Assembly (NCBI RefSeq): GCF_018343715.1
Contig: NZ_JAGYPL010000003.1
Span: forward strand, 565,784 to 629,783
Direction of reading: 5' to 3'
Length of the DNA stretch: 64,000 nucleotides
Origin: Bacillus sp. FJAT-49711
GTDB taxonomy: Bacteria > Bacillota > Bacilli > Bacillales > Bacillaceae_C
How positions within the stretch are numbered: position 1 is the stretch's first letter; the number at the start of each line of letters is the position of its first letter. Positions 24,061-34,346 of this stretch are shown one piece after another. The notes beneath the pieces were generated by a model. That model ran no database searches. It was not told the DNA's origin and was given only the letters and a program-made list of their open reading frames with translations. A program made the position numbers and the translations under genes.

Positions 24061-26445
24061 TTATAGTTTTATTCGTTTTAAACGAAGTGAGTTAGAAACA
24101 ACACTTACCGAACTTAAAGCCATAGCTGCACCGGCAACCCATGGGGCAAGTAATCCAATTGCTGCAACAGGAATTCCGGCTGTATTGTATCCGAAAGCCC
24201 AGAATAAATTTTGGCGGATATTTTTAATGGTTGCATGACTAATTCTAATGGCTTTCGGAATGAGCAATAGCTCTCCACCAAGAATAGTTAGGTCAGCAGC
24301 TTCAATCGCAACTTCTGTACCGGTTCCAATCGCAATTCCGATATCTGCAGTAACCAATGCTGGCGCATCGTTAACTCCGTCACCAACCATCGCTACTTTT
24401 TTACCCTGTGCTTGAATTTCTTTAACTTTATCAGCTTTTTCTTCAGGTAGCACTTGAGCAATCACTTGGTCGATTCCTACTTGTTTTGCAATAGCTTGAG
24501 CTGTTCTTTCATTATCCCCTGTCAGCATAATCACTTCTAAGCCTTGTTCTTTTAACTCTTTTATTGCTTGTGGTGCTGATTCTTTAATAGTATCTGCAAC
24601 CGCAACAATTCCACTATACTTCCCATCAACGGCAATCAACATCGCTGTTTTCCCATTAGTTTCAAACTCAACTAATTTCTCTTCATTACCTTCAATATCA
24701 ATTTGATGGTCATTCATTAATTTTCGATTTCCAACAAGGAGCTGTTTTCCTGAAATCTTAGCTTCAATACCATGGCCAGGTATAGCGTTAAATTCATCCA
24801 CTTCCACAAAATCAATATCTTTCTCTGTTGCATATGCCACAATAGCACCCGCAAGTGGATGTTCGGATCCCTTTTCTGCACTAGCTAACAACTGTAATGT
24901 TTCATCATCACCGGAAAAGTCAGTTACTTCTGGTTTTCCTTTTGTGATGGTTCCTGTTTTATCAAGAACAATTGCATTTAACTGATGCGTTCTTTCTAAG
25001 TGTTCTCCGCCTTTAAACAGGATTCCACTTTCAGCAGCTCTTCCTGTTCCCACCATAATAGAAGTTGGAGTTGCAAGCCCTAACGCGCATGGACAAGCAA
25101 TAACAAGTACAGCAATTGCTGCAACTAGAGCAGGTTCAATTTGACCAGGCTGAACAAAAGCGATCCATACGATAAATGTTAGAATGGCAATCCCTACAAC
25201 AATCGGTACGAAATAGCCAGATATAACATCAGCTAAGCGTTGAATTGGTGCTTTCGATCCTTGAGCTTCTTCCACAACTTTGACAATCGATGCAAGGGCA
25301 GTATCTTTACCTACCTTTGTCGCTTCCATTTCAATCGAACCATTTTTGTTTATCGTCGATCCGATTAAACTAGCATTTATTTCTTTTTCAATTGGAATTG
25401 ATTCACCTGTAATCATCGATTCATCTACAGATGTTCTTCCTTTTACAACGATACCGTCTACAGGTATTTTCTCTCCTGGTTTTACAATTAACCTATCACC
25501 AACGACGACTTCATCGACAGGAATCATGATTTCCTCGCCACTTCTTATTACGCGGGCTTCTTTTGCCTGTAAATTAAGTAAAGAGGATAGTGCATTCGTT
25601 GTCTGGCTTTTTGCTCTTGCCTCTAAATACTTACCAAATAAAATCAACGTAATTAATACAGCACTTGTTTCAAAGTATAAATGCGGCATATATTCGGGGT
25701 TTCCGATGGTTTTAAATGCTTCGTATAAACTATAGAAATAAGCAGCGCTTGTACCTAATGCAACAAGCACGTCCATGTTTGCTCCACCATTTCGAAGGTT
25801 TTTATATGCACCAACATAAAATTGCCATCCGATGATAAATTGAACGGGTGTCGCTAAAGCAAATTGAAACCAAGGATTCATGAATATATCCGGTATAGTC
25901 ATATTAAATAAATGAACTAACATGGTGACTAACAGAGGTGCGGATAACACAGCTGAAATAATTAACTTTGTTTTCTGATGTTGCAGTTCTTTTTCTTTAT
26001 GTGTTTGCTTTTCTGCTGCCTCCGCTTTTGGTTTCGCATCATAACCTACATTGTTGATTTTCTCAATCAATGCTTTAGGATCCACTAATCCAGGATTATA
26101 TTCTATGGATGCCGTTTCAGTTGTTAAATTTACAGTAGCAAATTTAACCCCTTTCTCCTTATTCAATACCTTTTCAATACGGTTCGAACAAGCAGCACAG
26201 GTCATTCCAAAAACATCTAATTCTATTTTTTCCATTAAAACACCATAACCGACATTTTCAATTTTTTTCGAAATATCTTCTATGGAAGTTTTTTCTGAAT
26301 CATAGTCCACTGTTGCCTTTTCTGTCGTTAAATTAACCTGTGCTTTTACTCCGTCCATTTTATTTAATGTTTTTTCAATACGATTGGAACATGCGGCACA
26401 GGTCATACCTGTTATACCTAATGTTGCATGACTCATTTCACTCAT
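24061..26445 (-). CDS. copA: Copper-exporting P1B-type ATPase CopA
   Basis: 794 residues. Two N-terminal metal-binding domains with [13 protein letters not shown] (about residues 13-25 and 80-92), eight membrane helices, the translocation motif ACPCALG (Cys-Pro-Cys near residue 450), phosphorylation site DKTGTITKG (about 494), the HP locus SEHPLA and the hinge [10 protein letters not shown] (about 687). This is complete for a Cu(I) exporter of the plasma membrane. It starts 13 nt after csoR and ends before copZ. The locus order csoR-copA-copZ differs from the csoR...copZA order of B. subtilis. Confidence 0.95.
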   Translation of the reverse strand: MSEMSHATLGITGMTCAACSNRIEKTLNKMDGVKAQVNLTTEKATVDYDSEKTSIEDISKKIENVGYGVLMEKIELDVFGMTCAACSNRIEKVLNKEKGVKFATVNLTTETASIEYNPGLVDPKALIEKINNVGYDAKPKAEAAEKQTHKEKELQHQKTKLIISAVLSAPLLVTMLVHLFNMTIPDIFMNPWFQFALATPVQFIIGWQFYVGAYKNLRNGGANMDVLVALGTSAAYFYSLYEAFKTIGNPEYMPHLYFETSAVLITLILFGKYLEARAKSQTTNALSSLLNLQAKEARVIRSGEEIMIPVDEVVVGDRLIVKPGEKIPVDGIVVKGRTSVDESMITGESIPIEKEINASLIGSTINKNGSIEMEATKVGKDTALASIVKVVEEAQGSKAPIQRLADVISGYFVPIVVGIAILTFIVWIAFVQPGQIEPALVAAIAVLVIACPCALGLATPTSIMVGTGRAAESGILFKGGEHLERTHQLNAIVLDKTGTITKGKPEVTDFSGDDETLQLLASAEKGSEHPLAGAIVAYATEKDIDFVEVDEFNAIPGHGIEAKISGKQLLVGNRKLMNDHQIDIEGNEEKLVEFETNGKTAMLIAVDGKYSGIVAVADTIKESAPQAIKELKEQGLEVIMLTGDNERTAQAIAKQVGIDQVIAQVLPEEKADKVKEIQAQGKKVAMVGDGVNDAPALVTADIGIAIGTGTEVAIEAADLTILGGELLLIPKAIRISHATIKNIRQNLFWAFGYNTAGIPVAAIGLLAPWVAGAAMALSSVSVVSNSLRLKRIKL

Positions 26446-26458
26446 AGATGCTTCCTCC

Positions 26459-26770
26459 TTACTTGGAAAACTGCTTCATGACACTCATTAATTCCTCAAT
26501 TGTTTCTTTACCTTCGCCTTGTTTAATCGCGTCACTGACACAATGGTTAATATGCCGTTCAGTTACAGCGAAACCTACGTTTTTTAAAGCAGATTGAATG
26601 GCACTGATTTGTACTAAAATATCAATACAATATCGATCATCTTCTACCATTTTTTGTATTCCACGAACTTGACCTTCTATACGTTTTAAACGATTAATGA
26701 CTTTTTGCTTCTCATCATGTGTTCTTGGTTTACTTGGGTGATCATGTAAGAATTTATCCAAATGATTCAC
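26459..26770 (-). CDS. csoR: Copper-sensing repressor CsoR
   Basis: 103 residues, an all-helical CsoR/RcnR protein. The Cu(I) ligand set C-H-C is present: Cys in [15 protein letters not shown] (about residue 46), and His and Cys in [12 protein letters not shown] (HxxxC spacing, about residues 71-75). Apo-CsoR binds a GC-rich pseudopalindrome and releases it with Cu(I). It is the first gene of the copper operon, with the putative operator 26 bp upstream. Confidence 0.92.
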   Translation of the reverse strand: MNHLDKFLHDHPSKPRTHDEKQKVINRLKRIEGQVRGIQKMVEDDRYCIDILVQISAIQSALKNVGFAVTERHINHCVSDAIKQGEGKETIEELMSVMKQFSK

Positions 26771-26795
26771 TTCCTTTTCCTTCGATACTTATACT

Positions 26796-26812
26796 ATACC
26801 CCCATATGGTAT
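26796..26812. promoter_or_regulatory. Putative CsoR operator
   Basis: ATACCCCCATATGGTAT is a pseudopalindrome with the TACCCC...GGTA character of CsoR sites, the only C/G run in an AT-rich 26-bp lead-in to csoR. Confidence 0.6.
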
Positions 26813-26993
26813 TTAAGTCAATAAATAAACTCGCTTTCTATGTAATACGATGGAAATTGATTAATACTACATTGCAAGGACTAGCTTCATTTATTATTTC
26901 AAAAGCAACTATAATAAGATTGTGCCCGGGAACTTTTGAAGTTATTAAAAGGGGAACACACTACATAAACAGTTGTTAGGTTAAAATAATGAA

Positions 26994-27024
26994 CAAAAGC
27001 CCAGATTTTTGCTCTGAGCTTTTG
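26994..27024 (-). terminator. Terminator hairpin upstream of the MFS stop region
   Basis: CAAAAGCCCAGA and TCTGAGCTTTTG pair around TTTTTGC with one mismatch. It lies about 55 nt past the MFS gene's 3' end on the minus strand and could also end plus-strand transcription. Confidence 0.65.
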
Positions 27025-27079
27025 TCCCTCTATGAAATATTTTTATTTGTATAACGTAAACCAATAGCCTTCGTCCAAC

Positions 27080-28324
27080 TTAAGATTCTTTTAATGCAGG
27101 TTTACCCGCTTCGATCAATACTTTGTTTCTGCTTAGGAAAATGGCTAGTATGATAATGAATATTCCAGTTCCTAAAAGCAGCCATTCAATTTTGATGATG
27201 TCTGCAATTGGGCCGAAGATTAGCATTCCAAGGGGCATCATCGAGGTTGAAATCATCCCCATCACGCCAAAAACTCTCCCTAAATAATCTTCTTCTATTT
27301 TCTCCTGCAATAAAACGGTAGCTGGTGTATTAAAAATGGGGAGGGCAACACCGAATAAAGCCATGAAGGCTAAATAAACCCAAAAGTCTGGAACAATCCC
27401 GAGTGCAAAGGTGCACATCCCCATAATAATACTTGCGAATCCTAACGTTTTAATTTTGTTTTTAAAGCCGCCCCAAGAAGCAATAATTCCACCGCCTACC
27501 ATCATTCCTATGGAGAAGGCAATTTCAATTGCTGATAATCGCCATACATCATCACCAAAACTACGTGTAACCTGTAGAGGAGTCAAAAATGACGCAGGTG
27601 CCATTAATACAAAGAACACCGCGAAGAATAAGAAGAATTTCTTTAGAAAATCATGGTTGTTCACATATTGCAGTCCTTGTTTAAAGTCACTAAGGTAACT
27701 TGTTGTTTGTTTTTCTGCTGCCTTCTCATGTACAGTAATCTTTAAGAAACCAAGAAGTGTAACAATTGCAATTGCAGCCGTGATGACATCAATAAAAAAT
27801 ATCATTTCAATCGAGGTCATTCCTAATAGTGCTGCACTAACTAATGGAGATACAAACATAATAATAGCTTGTATACTTCCATTTGCTCCATTCACCTTCG
27901 TCAGCTTATCTTTAGGGACAATTTGCGGTAAAATAGCACCGACAGCCGGCATCTGAATCCCGGTTCCAAAAGCACGAACTGCTGCCATCAAAAAGAGCAG
28001 CCAGATTGCATTAAATCCCATCAAAAAGAGAATTGCAAGTAATAAGGTAGCAATGGCAATAAGGCTGTCTGCCAAAATAATTAGCCGCTTACGGTTATAA
28101 CGATCCGCCCAAACTCCTGCAACTGGTGACAAAATAAATGTTGGAATAAAACCGCAAATGATGTACAACGTCATCATTAATCCAGATTCTGTTGTCAGCG
28201 TTATATGCCACATAATTGCGTATTGAACGAGGGATGATCCAAAAAGTGAAATCGTCTGGCTACTTAAAAAGAGAATGATATTCTTTAGCCAATTCTCCTT
28301 GAGATTATTATTTATTGTGTTCAT
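27080..28324 (-). CDS. MFS transporter (DHA3/enterobactin exporter-like)
   Basis: 414 residues, 12 predicted membrane helices. SQTISLFGSSLVQYAIMWHI in helix 1, and PVAGVWADRYNRKRLIILAD (motif A, about residues 60-79) place it in the DHA3 group (macrolide Mef, YfiS and EntS-like exporters). A matching loop lies at WGGFKNKIKTLG in the second half. It likely exports a drug or siderophore. It is transcribed alone; a hairpin at 28422-28450 precedes it. Confidence 0.85.
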   Translation of the reverse strand: MNTINNNLKENWLKNIILFLSSQTISLFGSSLVQYAIMWHITLTTESGLMMTLYIICGFIPTFILSPVAGVWADRYNRKRLIILADSLIAIATLLLAILFLMGFNAIWLLFLMAAVRAFGTGIQMPAVGAILPQIVPKDKLTKVNGANGSIQAIIMFVSPLVSAALLGMTSIEMIFFIDVITAAIAIVTLLGFLKITVHEKAAEKQTTSYLSDFKQGLQYVNNHDFLKKFFLFFAVFFVLMAPASFLTPLQVTRSFGDDVWRLSAIEIAFSIGMMVGGGIIASWGGFKNKIKTLGFASIIMGMCTFALGIVPDFWVYLAFMALFGVALPIFNTPATVLLQEKIEEDYLGRVFGVMGMISTSMMPLGMLIFGPIADIIKIEWLLLGTGIFIIILAIFLSRNKVLIEAGKPALKES

Positions 28325-28421
28325 TTTTTAACATCTCATTTCCTGAAAGTTATATAGAATATATACTTCACCAACATCCGCACTTTGAATTGCTCTATTC
28401 AAATTTAATTTTAAAGACAGC

Positions 28422-28450
28422 AAAAAGAGGAGAAATTCATCCCCTCTTTT
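28422..28450. terminator. Hairpin upstream of the MFS gene
   Basis: AAAAAGAGG and CCTCTTTT pair around a short loop with one unpaired base on each side. No gene ends nearby except possibly decayed ones, so its role is unclear. The rest of the 429-bp gap to 28753 shows no supported gene. Confidence 0.4.
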
Positions 28451-28753
28451 AAATAACCGTCAAATATAGGTTTCCTTAAAATAGACAGACCAATCCCGTT
28501 GCTCTGAATGAAGGCAGAGCATTCAAACGTATTTAATTAACGAATGAAAAAGCGGAATTTTAATCTCATTGATGCTGTCACAAAGAAAACCCCATTTCTT
28601 AAAAGTTGATAATATCATAGCAAAAGTACTTTATGTATACAATGATTTTATTGCAAAATAAGCCTTAATAATTTCTTGAATATACGACTTCATTAAAAAT
28701 ATCAGCTGTTTGCAAACCTACTTCTTTAATATTTAAGAATTTTTCATTCTTAA

Positions 28754-29461
28754 CTAATACCCAAAAAAGACATCCTTTTTAATATTCCGCTTTGAAATAT
28801 TATGATTCACTAAATAACTAGACATAGAATCTACCATGGACTTCGGTCCTGCAATGAAGTATTTACCATTGTTCTTATATAAGCCGGTAAACTTATCTAT
28901 CTCCGCATGTAGGTCATTTCTGGAATCAAGATAAGTGACACTTATGGAAAGATTTTTAGCCATTTCATCAAGTTCGTTATGAAACAAATAAGATTTTTTG
29001 CTATCCATATAGAGAAGGTGCAGAGGCTTCTCAACACCATTTCCATCCGCCTCTAATTGTTTTAATATTGATCGAAATGGTGTAATTCCAATTCCGCCTG
29101 CTATTAGGAGTGAAGGACTGTTATCTTTTAAATAAAAGGATCCTACAGGGCCACTCATACTAACTTTCATTCCCTGTTTTAATTCTAACATCGCTTTTTT
29201 AAAATCACTTGGGTCATCATTAATACTAGTTGTTATTTTAATCATTTTCTCTGTTGGTGCTGATGCCAATGTGAACGGTCTGGTAGGACTTTTTACTTTT
29301 TTATGAGTAATAGTAAACAAACCATGCTGCCCTGCTTTCCAAGTTAAATCTTTTTCTTTTTCGAATAGAAAGGTATATACATTTTCCGATTCATTGTAGC
29401 TTTCTATAAGTGGCAATTCTCTCTTTTTGAATATTGATAGTATATCTTGAAAAAAACTCAT
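28754..29461 (-). CDS. FAD-dependent oxidoreductase (ferredoxin-NADP reductase-like)
   Basis: 235 residues. FAD domain with RPFTLASAPTE (RxxS/T FAD motif, about residues 56-66) and a beta-barrel start; NAD(P) domain with LLIAGGIGITPFRSIL (about residues 117-132) and the terminal DVFFGY in which the aromatic covers the flavin. No 2Fe-2S or haem domain is attached, so it needs an outside electron partner. It is last in a minus-strand group led by ArsR, 36 nt after the DUF1801 gene. Confidence 0.83.
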   Translation of the reverse strand: MSFFQDILSIFKKRELPLIESYNESENVYTFLFEKEKDLTWKAGQHGLFTITHKKVKSPTRPFTLASAPTEKMIKITTSINDDPSDFKKAMLELKQGMKVSMSGPVGSFYLKDNSPSLLIAGGIGITPFRSILKQLEADGNGVEKPLHLLYMDSKKSYLFHNELDEMAKNLSISVTYLDSRNDLHAEIDKFTGLYKNNGKYFIAGPKSMVDSMSSYLVNHNISKRNIKKDVFFGY

Positions 29462-29497
29462 TTCGGTAACTCCTTTATGCCTCTTAATATATTTTCT

Positions 29498-29869
29498 CTA
29501 CTTCCGCCAAAAAGTGGAACAGTTTGCCTTATCCCAAATATTAAACTCAATTATTTTCTCAAGAAGTGAGTAGTCAAACGGACCCTTCCACGGAATACGT
29601 ATTAACCCCTTTGTGTATTCGTAGCCAGCCTTCACGATATCTTCCTCTACATGAGTAATTGTTACATTTTCAGGGGCGACAGCTAAATGTTTTTTAGATA
29701 CGCTAAAGCCAATAATAAATGTGCCATGATCCGTAAACATCGGTTGATTCCATTTAATTTCTGCCTTTAAATTTGGGTATTTATTATTTATCCAGGTCAA
29801 CACTTCTTCTGTTCTTTCTCGTTGTGAGGGATCATCTATCCCAGCTAAAAACTCAGCAAAGGTTTCCAT
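29498..29869 (-). CDS. DUF1801/YdhG-like protein (putative iron chaperone)
   Basis: 123 residues, a single DUF1801 domain. Visible: MFTDHGTFIIGFSVSKKHLAV (about residues 44-64), AEIKWNQPM and the C-terminal RIPWKGPFDYSLLEKIIEFN. The B. subtilis relative YdhG is described as a frataxin-like iron chaperone; here this is only an inference from the fold. It has a strong GGAGGG ribosome site and sits between the SRPBCC and oxidoreductase genes. Confidence 0.78.
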   Translation of the reverse strand: METFAEFLAGIDDPSQRERTEEVLTWINNKYPNLKAEIKWNQPMFTDHGTFIIGFSVSKKHLAVAPENVTITHVEEDIVKAGYEYTKGLIRIPWKGPFDYSLLEKIIEFNIWDKANCSTFWRK

Positions 29870-29943
29870 ATTGTTCCCTCCTTAAATTGTTTTTATCAGC
29901 TAGCTATTTACAATTACAATAAAGCAGGACCAGAAATTTATTC

Positions 29944-30333
29944 TTATATTTCCCCAAATACTTTTTTAAGTTCTTCAATCTTATACGCCCAACCATATTT
30001 TGCTCCATTAAACGCTTGGTCTTCTTTTTCGAATCCTGAGTGTTTAAGATGTAGATGGGTTGTTTCACCTTCTTGTTTTAACTGCCAAGTGACTATAGTG
30101 TTTATCGGCCCGCCTATCCATGTATAAGATAACTTATAGGGTTTTTCTACTACCAATACTTCACTATCGACTACTAAATCTATTTCATCATTTCGAAACT
30201 GGCATTTGTATCCAACAATTGGTTTAAAATTATTTTCCATTACCCATTGTGCAAGGATATCTGAATTTGTTAAGGCTTCCCAAACCTTATTAACGGGACT
30301 CTTAAATTGAAAAGCTAATTCTAAATCTGCCAT
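29944..30333 (-). CDS. SRPBCC (AHSA1-like) domain protein
   Basis: 129 residues with the START-like fold of the AHSA1 family: FQFKSPVNKVWEALTNSDIL at the start, PYKLSYTWIGGPINTIVTWQL (about residues 66-86) and a C-terminal helix GWAYKIEELKKVFGE. The hydrophobic pocket binds unknown small ligands. It starts 3 nt after arsR, an arrangement common in Firmicutes where the pair act as a regulated unit. Confidence 0.85.
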   Translation of the reverse strand: MADLELAFQFKSPVNKVWEALTNSDILAQWVMENNFKPIVGYKCQFRNDEIDLVVDSEVLVVEKPYKLSYTWIGGPINTIVTWQLKQEGETTHLHLKHSGFEKEDQAFNGAKYGWAYKIEELKKVFGEI

Positions 30334-30336
30334 TAT

Positions 30337-30657
30337 CTATTCCTCCAATATATTCTTTAATAATAGGGCTTTTTCATTCCAAAACTTCTCATAAAATGAT
30401 AACCAATCTTTAACTTCCTGTAAGGGAACTGGATTTAATCGATACCTTGTTTCTCTACCTATTTTACGGTTAGTTACTAAGTCAGCATTTTTAAGGATAG
30501 TCAAATGTTTAGAAACAGCAGTACGTCCCATATTAAAATGAGGAGTAAGTTCATGAAGTGGCAACTCATCTGCACCTGACAACAACCGGATTAATTTACG
30601 TCTTGTTGGATCTGCAATAGCTACAAAAACATCCCGCTCTTGATAAGTGTTTTTCAA
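30337..30657 (-). CDS. ArsR family repressor
   Basis: 106 residues. Winged helix: DPTRRKLIRLLSGADELPLH (about residues 16-35), HFNMGRTAVSKHLTILKNAD (recognition helix, about 40-59) and the wing NRKIGRETRYRLNP. There are no Cys residues, so it is not a metal sensor of the classic ArsR type; it belongs to the SdpR/YdfF-like group usually paired with SRPBCC proteins. A 40-bp perfect palindrome lies just upstream, implying tight autoregulation. Confidence 0.85.
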   Translation of the reverse strand: MKNTYQERDVFVAIADPTRRKLIRLLSGADELPLHELTPHFNMGRTAVSKHLTILKNADLVTNRKIGRETRYRLNPVPLQEVKDWLSFYEKFWNEKALLLKNILEE

Positions 30658-30680
30658 TATGCTCTCTCCTTACAAAATGG

Positions 30681-30720
30681 ACACTGTATGGTGTCATTAT
30701 TATATGACACCATACAGTGT
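30681..30720. promoter_or_regulatory. ArsR operator: perfect palindrome with 17-bp arms
   Basis: ACACTGTATGGTGTCAT (30681-30697), 6-nt centre TATTAT, then ATGACACCATACAGTGT (30704-30720). It starts 23 bp upstream of the arsR ATG. The arms match without mismatch. Within each arm there is also a smaller ACACTGTATGGTGT pseudopalindrome, so two dimers could bind. Confidence 0.75.
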
Positions 30721-30991
30721 CCGGTCAATTTTTATTATTGACGTAGACGAATCTCAAAATGAATTCTCTCTAAAAGACATATGGAAATCTTGTAGAAAAA
30801 TAAAAGAGCTAAAATACACAAGTAATGCATAATAGCTTGCATATTTTTAGCTTTGTTTTATTCCTTATTAAGGTGGTTTAATTGAATAATCATACTTATT
30901 TTCTTATAACCTTTAACTTTTATTCAAGAATTCCAATATGGATAAGAATCCGACATTTTAACTTACAAACACACCCATGTATATTAATTTT

Positions 30992-31921
30992 TTAGTGTTG
31001 ATGATCATAACAACTAATAAAGGGTGTATCCTTTTTATTTATATCCCCTATTAAAGGAAGCCGCTGTAACATATTTTGCAATACCAAAGCATCCCAAGGA
31101 AGATGTTCAGTAATCCCTAATCCCACAACATCATAGGCATTTGCGACATCTTGGAGAATACGAATAATGGTCTCCATGCTGGAGGCTTTTGGCGCTTTTT
31201 CGAGCATCTCTTCATACGTATTCGGATTGGCTACTAGAAGAGAACGGAACTCTCTAAGGTCAAGGACATCTAAATCAAAATGAATAAATACTTTTGTTGG
31301 ATTTAATTTCTCTAGCCAATTCAGTACCGGTGAACTGTCTTTTACTAATTCTTCTGGTGCCACAGCACTTAAGTGAAATTGATCTACAACTTTCGCTTCT
31401 TCGGCAGACCATTCATTTAACCCGACATACAGGACATGTTCAGGTTGAACAAGTTTCGGAACGGAAGCGACAAATTCTTCATCGCCAACACCGAGCAAAG
31501 TAGCCAGTACATGTGCGTGTTGCCCAATATAATGATCCGGCAGCTTGACATCGGGATGGGAATCCACCCAAAGGACAGCAACATCGCTATCGTATTTTTC
31601 ATTTAAATAGGCAATCGGTGCTAATTCTACACCGCAATCTCCTCCAAAGACGACGACACGCTCAGGTTGATGTTTATTTAATATGCTGAATGCCTCATGT
31701 AGCTGTTTCAATACGTCGGTGCGTGCATAAGTCCCCTTTTCTACTTGTACTCCATCTGTATTTAAAGAAACCGGCACTTCTACTTGAATATCATCTGAAG
31801 CGGGAACAAGCCAATTTAATAATTGTGCGCCTAAATAATAAGACGGATTATATCCGCCTTGCCATTGCGGCATCAATAAACGAAGAGTCTTGCTCTTTTC
31901 TATGTCTTTATTTTCTTTCAT
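30992..31921 (-). CDS. Arginase/agmatinase family protein with altered metal motif
   Basis: 309 residues of the ureohydrolase fold. The three metal motifs are VVFGGDCGVE (about residue 90-99; canonical GGDH), LWVDSHPDVK (about 117-126; canonical DAHxD) and HFDLDVLDL (about 214-222; canonical SFDxDxxDP). Five of six ligands remain, but the His of GGDH is Cys. Family enzymes hydrolyse a guanidino group to urea. With the change at one metal ligand the substrate or metal may differ. It is monocistronic, with an ATG after AAGGAATGC. Confidence 0.75.
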   Translation of the reverse strand: MKENKDIEKSKTLRLLMPQWQGGYNPSYYLGAQLLNWLVPASDDIQVEVPVSLNTDGVQVEKGTYARTDVLKQLHEAFSILNKHQPERVVVFGGDCGVELAPIAYLNEKYDSDVAVLWVDSHPDVKLPDHYIGQHAHVLATLLGVGDEEFVASVPKLVQPEHVLYVGLNEWSAEEAKVVDQFHLSAVAPEELVKDSSPVLNWLEKLNPTKVFIHFDLDVLDLREFRSLLVANPNTYEEMLEKAPKASSMETIIRILQDVANAYDVVGLGITEHLPWDALVLQNMLQRLPLIGDINKKDTPFISCYDHQH

Positions 31922-31996
31922 TGGGCATTCCTTCCTTTCAGAAAATATTAATAAGGAGCAAAGTTAAACTCTATTGTACCAATAGACATTTTCCCT

Positions 31997-32530
<534 letters not shown>

Positions 32531-32537
32531 TTATATA

Positions 32538-32990
32538 TCAATAATTCCGCTTATTTCCCTTTTTCACAAATTCCCAGTCTTTTTCTATATTTTTTCTTAC
32601 TCTTTGAAGAAGTTTAGAAATGGTTTCTACTTCATTTTCGGAAAGTCCATCTAATGCTACGATATTAGAATAATCATTTTCTCTTTTGATAACTGGATAA
32701 ATTTTATTCCCTTTCTCTGTTGGAAAAAGCTTTTTAATTTTTTTGTTATCGTTGTCTTCTTTTTTTTCAATAAACCCATTCATTTCAAGTTTTTTTATAG
32801 CACGAGCTGCAGTTGTTCGATCTACTTTTATCATCTCAGCTACTTTTTCTTGAATGATTCCTGGATTTTCACATATTCGAACAAGGTACAAATACTGCCC
32901 TTTTGTAAGGTCATATTCTTTAAATTCTATATTGCTAATAGAATCTAATGCCCTTGCTATCATTCCAATTTCACGTAAAATTTCCTTCAT
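32538..32990 (-). CDS. MarR family transcriptional regulator
   Basis: 150 residues from MKEILREIGMIARALDS; the chosen ATG has AAGGAG six bases upstream, while longer upstream readings do not. Winged helix: DLTKGQYLYLVRICE, KVAEMIKVDRTTAARAIKK (recognition helix, about residues 53-71) and FIEKKEDNDNKKIKKLFPT (wing). It is followed by a GNAT gene 13 nt away, a common MarR-acetyltransferase pair. Confidence 0.83.
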   Translation of the reverse strand: MKEILREIGMIARALDSISNIEFKEYDLTKGQYLYLVRICENPGIIQEKVAEMIKVDRTTAARAIKKLEMNGFIEKKEDNDNKKIKKLFPTEKGNKIYPVIKRENDYSNIVALDGLSENEVETISKLLQRVRKNIEKDWEFVKKGNKRNY

Positions 32991-33243
32991 ATTGAACTCC
33001 TTCATTCGCATTTTGCTGCAAATACAACAATACTATTATAAGGTAATTTATCCCTTTTTTGTTGCATTTACAATAAAAAATAATGATAAAGAGATTGAAT
33101 AAAGTGGATTATATTTTTATGTATTAAGAGTTATACTGCCAAAAAATCCTTTCCAACATATATCCGCATGAAACATTTCTGTTAAAGACTCTCATTGGAG
33201 AAGAGAAGGACATCACAAGTAGATGAATGGTTATGTAATAACA

Positions 33244-33271
33244 TTGACTATGATTAAGAACTGTGTATAAT
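33244..33271 (+). promoter_or_regulatory. Promoter of the guanidine riboswitch-ykkCD unit
   Basis: TTGACT, 16-nt spacer, TATAAT, ending about 30 nt before the riboswitch. The same promoter is repeated at 35296-35323 before the second copy. Confidence 0.7.
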
Positions 33272-33297
33272 ACAAGATAATTGCATAAGTTAAATGT

Positions 33298-33420
33298 TTT
33301 CTAGGGTTCCGCAACTATAAATGTTGGTCTGGTCCGAGAGAAAACTCACGCTAGACGTGCCACGGAAGGATAAAAGCCTGGGAGAGACTGTTTATACAGT
33401 TTTCTCTCAGGCTTTTTTGC
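33298..33420 (+). promoter_or_regulatory. Guanidine-I (ykkC) riboswitch with terminator
   Basis: Conserved ykkC segments are all present: CTAGGGTTCCG (33301), GGTCTGGTCCGAGAGAAA (33327), and ACGGAAGGATAAAAGCCTGG (33362). A CAAC/GTTG hairpin and a GTCT/AGAC stem form the expected junction. The 3' aptamer strand AAGCCTGGGAGAGACTG also forms the 5' arm of a terminator ending in GGCTTTTTT (33411), so guanidinium binding should stop terminator folding and switch on ykkCD. Confidence 0.9.
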
Positions 33421-33454
33421 TTTTTGGAAATAATAAGATTGGAGGTATATACAA

Positions 33455-33796
33455 ATGAGTGCAGACTGGATTAAAGTTTTTGTTGCTGCTTTTTTTGAAG
33501 TTTTGTGGGTTATTGGGTTAAAACATGCTGACAACTTTTGGGCTTGGGCAGGAACTATTATTGCGATCATCATCAGCTTTTATGTCATGATCATGGCGGG
33601 AAGGAAACTTCCTGTAGGTACTGTATATGCAGTTTTTGTTGGATTAGGAACCGCTGGAACAGTGTTTTCTGAAATCCTATTCTTTGAAGAACCTGTTAAA
33701 GCGGAAAAAATACTCTTAATTTTTGTTTTATTAGCAGGCGTTATTGGATTGAAATTAGTTACGAAAGACAAGGTTCAGGAAGGGGATGAAATCTAA
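33455..33796 (+). CDS. ykkC: SMR guanidinium exporter subunit YkkC-like
   Basis: 113 residues, four membrane helices. The start [21 protein letters not shown] has the essential membrane Glu (about residue 14), and [21 protein letters not shown] is the typical SMR helix 3. With its partner it forms a hetero-oligomeric exporter; riboswitch control points to guanidinium as the true substrate (Gdx/SugE-type role). The ribosome site GGAGGT precedes the ATG. Its stop overlaps the next start by one base (TAATG). Confidence 0.9.
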   Translation: MSADWIKVFVAAFFEVLWVIGLKHADNFWAWAGTIIAIIISFYVMIMAGRKLPVGTVYAVFVGLGTAGTVFSEILFFEEPVKAEKILLIFVLLAGVIGLKLVTKDKVQEGDEI

Positions 33797-34110
33797 TGGC
33801 ATGGATTTCTTTAGTTTTCGCAGGTTTGTGTGAAATGTTTGGTGTCGCGATGATCAATAAATTGCACAAAGACCGTAATTGGCAATCATTAGTCCTATTA
33901 ATACTTGGATTTGGAGCAAGCTTTATACTTCTAGCCTATTCCATGAAAACTCTTCCTATGGGCACAGCTTATGCAATTTGGACAGGTATCGGTGCTTCTG
34001 GCGGGGCAATCTTAGGCATGGTTTTATATGGTGAATCAAAGGATTGGCGAAGGCTTGTTTTCATAGGAATGGTATTAGGTGCTGCAGTAGGTCTAAAACT
34101 CGTTTCATAA
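33796..34110 (+). CDS. ykkD: SMR guanidinium exporter subunit YkkD-like
   Basis: 104 residues, four membrane helices. WISLVFAGLCEMFGVAMINKL carries the conserved Glu (about residue 12), and GTAYAIWTGIGASGGAILGM is the SMR helix 3 signature. Translation is coupled to ykkC through the TAATG overlap. The pair is read from one transcript under the guanidine riboswitch and exports guanidinium from the cytoplasm by proton exchange. Confidence 0.9.
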   Translation: MAWISLVFAGLCEMFGVAMINKLHKDRNWQSLVLLILGFGASFILLAYSMKTLPMGTAYAIWTGIGASGGAILGMVLYGESKDWRRLVFIGMVLGAAVGLKLVS

Positions 34111-34151
34111 AAAAAGTGTCAAAAAAGCTAGGCTTTTAAAACACCTTAAAA

Positions 34152-34346
34152 TTACCATTCAAACGTCGTTTTACTTCGTTTTTTAGAATAACGAATCCAT
34201 AATGTACCGTGTTCCAATTCTTTAACGGATTCAAGTTGAAAGCCTGTTTCTTTAATGCTGGAATACGGTTCTTTTGCGATAAAGAATCGGTGGCCGTCTG
34301 GATCGCCATTTGCGATATAGAAGAAACACGGATTATTTGGAGGTGA
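34152..34346 (-). pseudogene. C-terminal fragment of an unrecognised gene
   Basis: A minus-strand frame without start codon reads NPCFFYIANGDPDGHRFFIA, then EPYSSIKETGFQLESVKELE and ends GTLWIRYSKKRSKTTFEW. The composition is clearly protein-like, but only about 60 codons remain and the upstream side meets a stop. I do not recognise the family. It lies between ykkD and another broken gene. Confidence 0.45.

Noticed and set aside
28665-28763. Frame VLVKNEKFLNIKEVGLQTAD just past the oxidoreductase stop
   Set aside because: No start, in a different frame, only 32 codons; could be a relic but cannot be supported.
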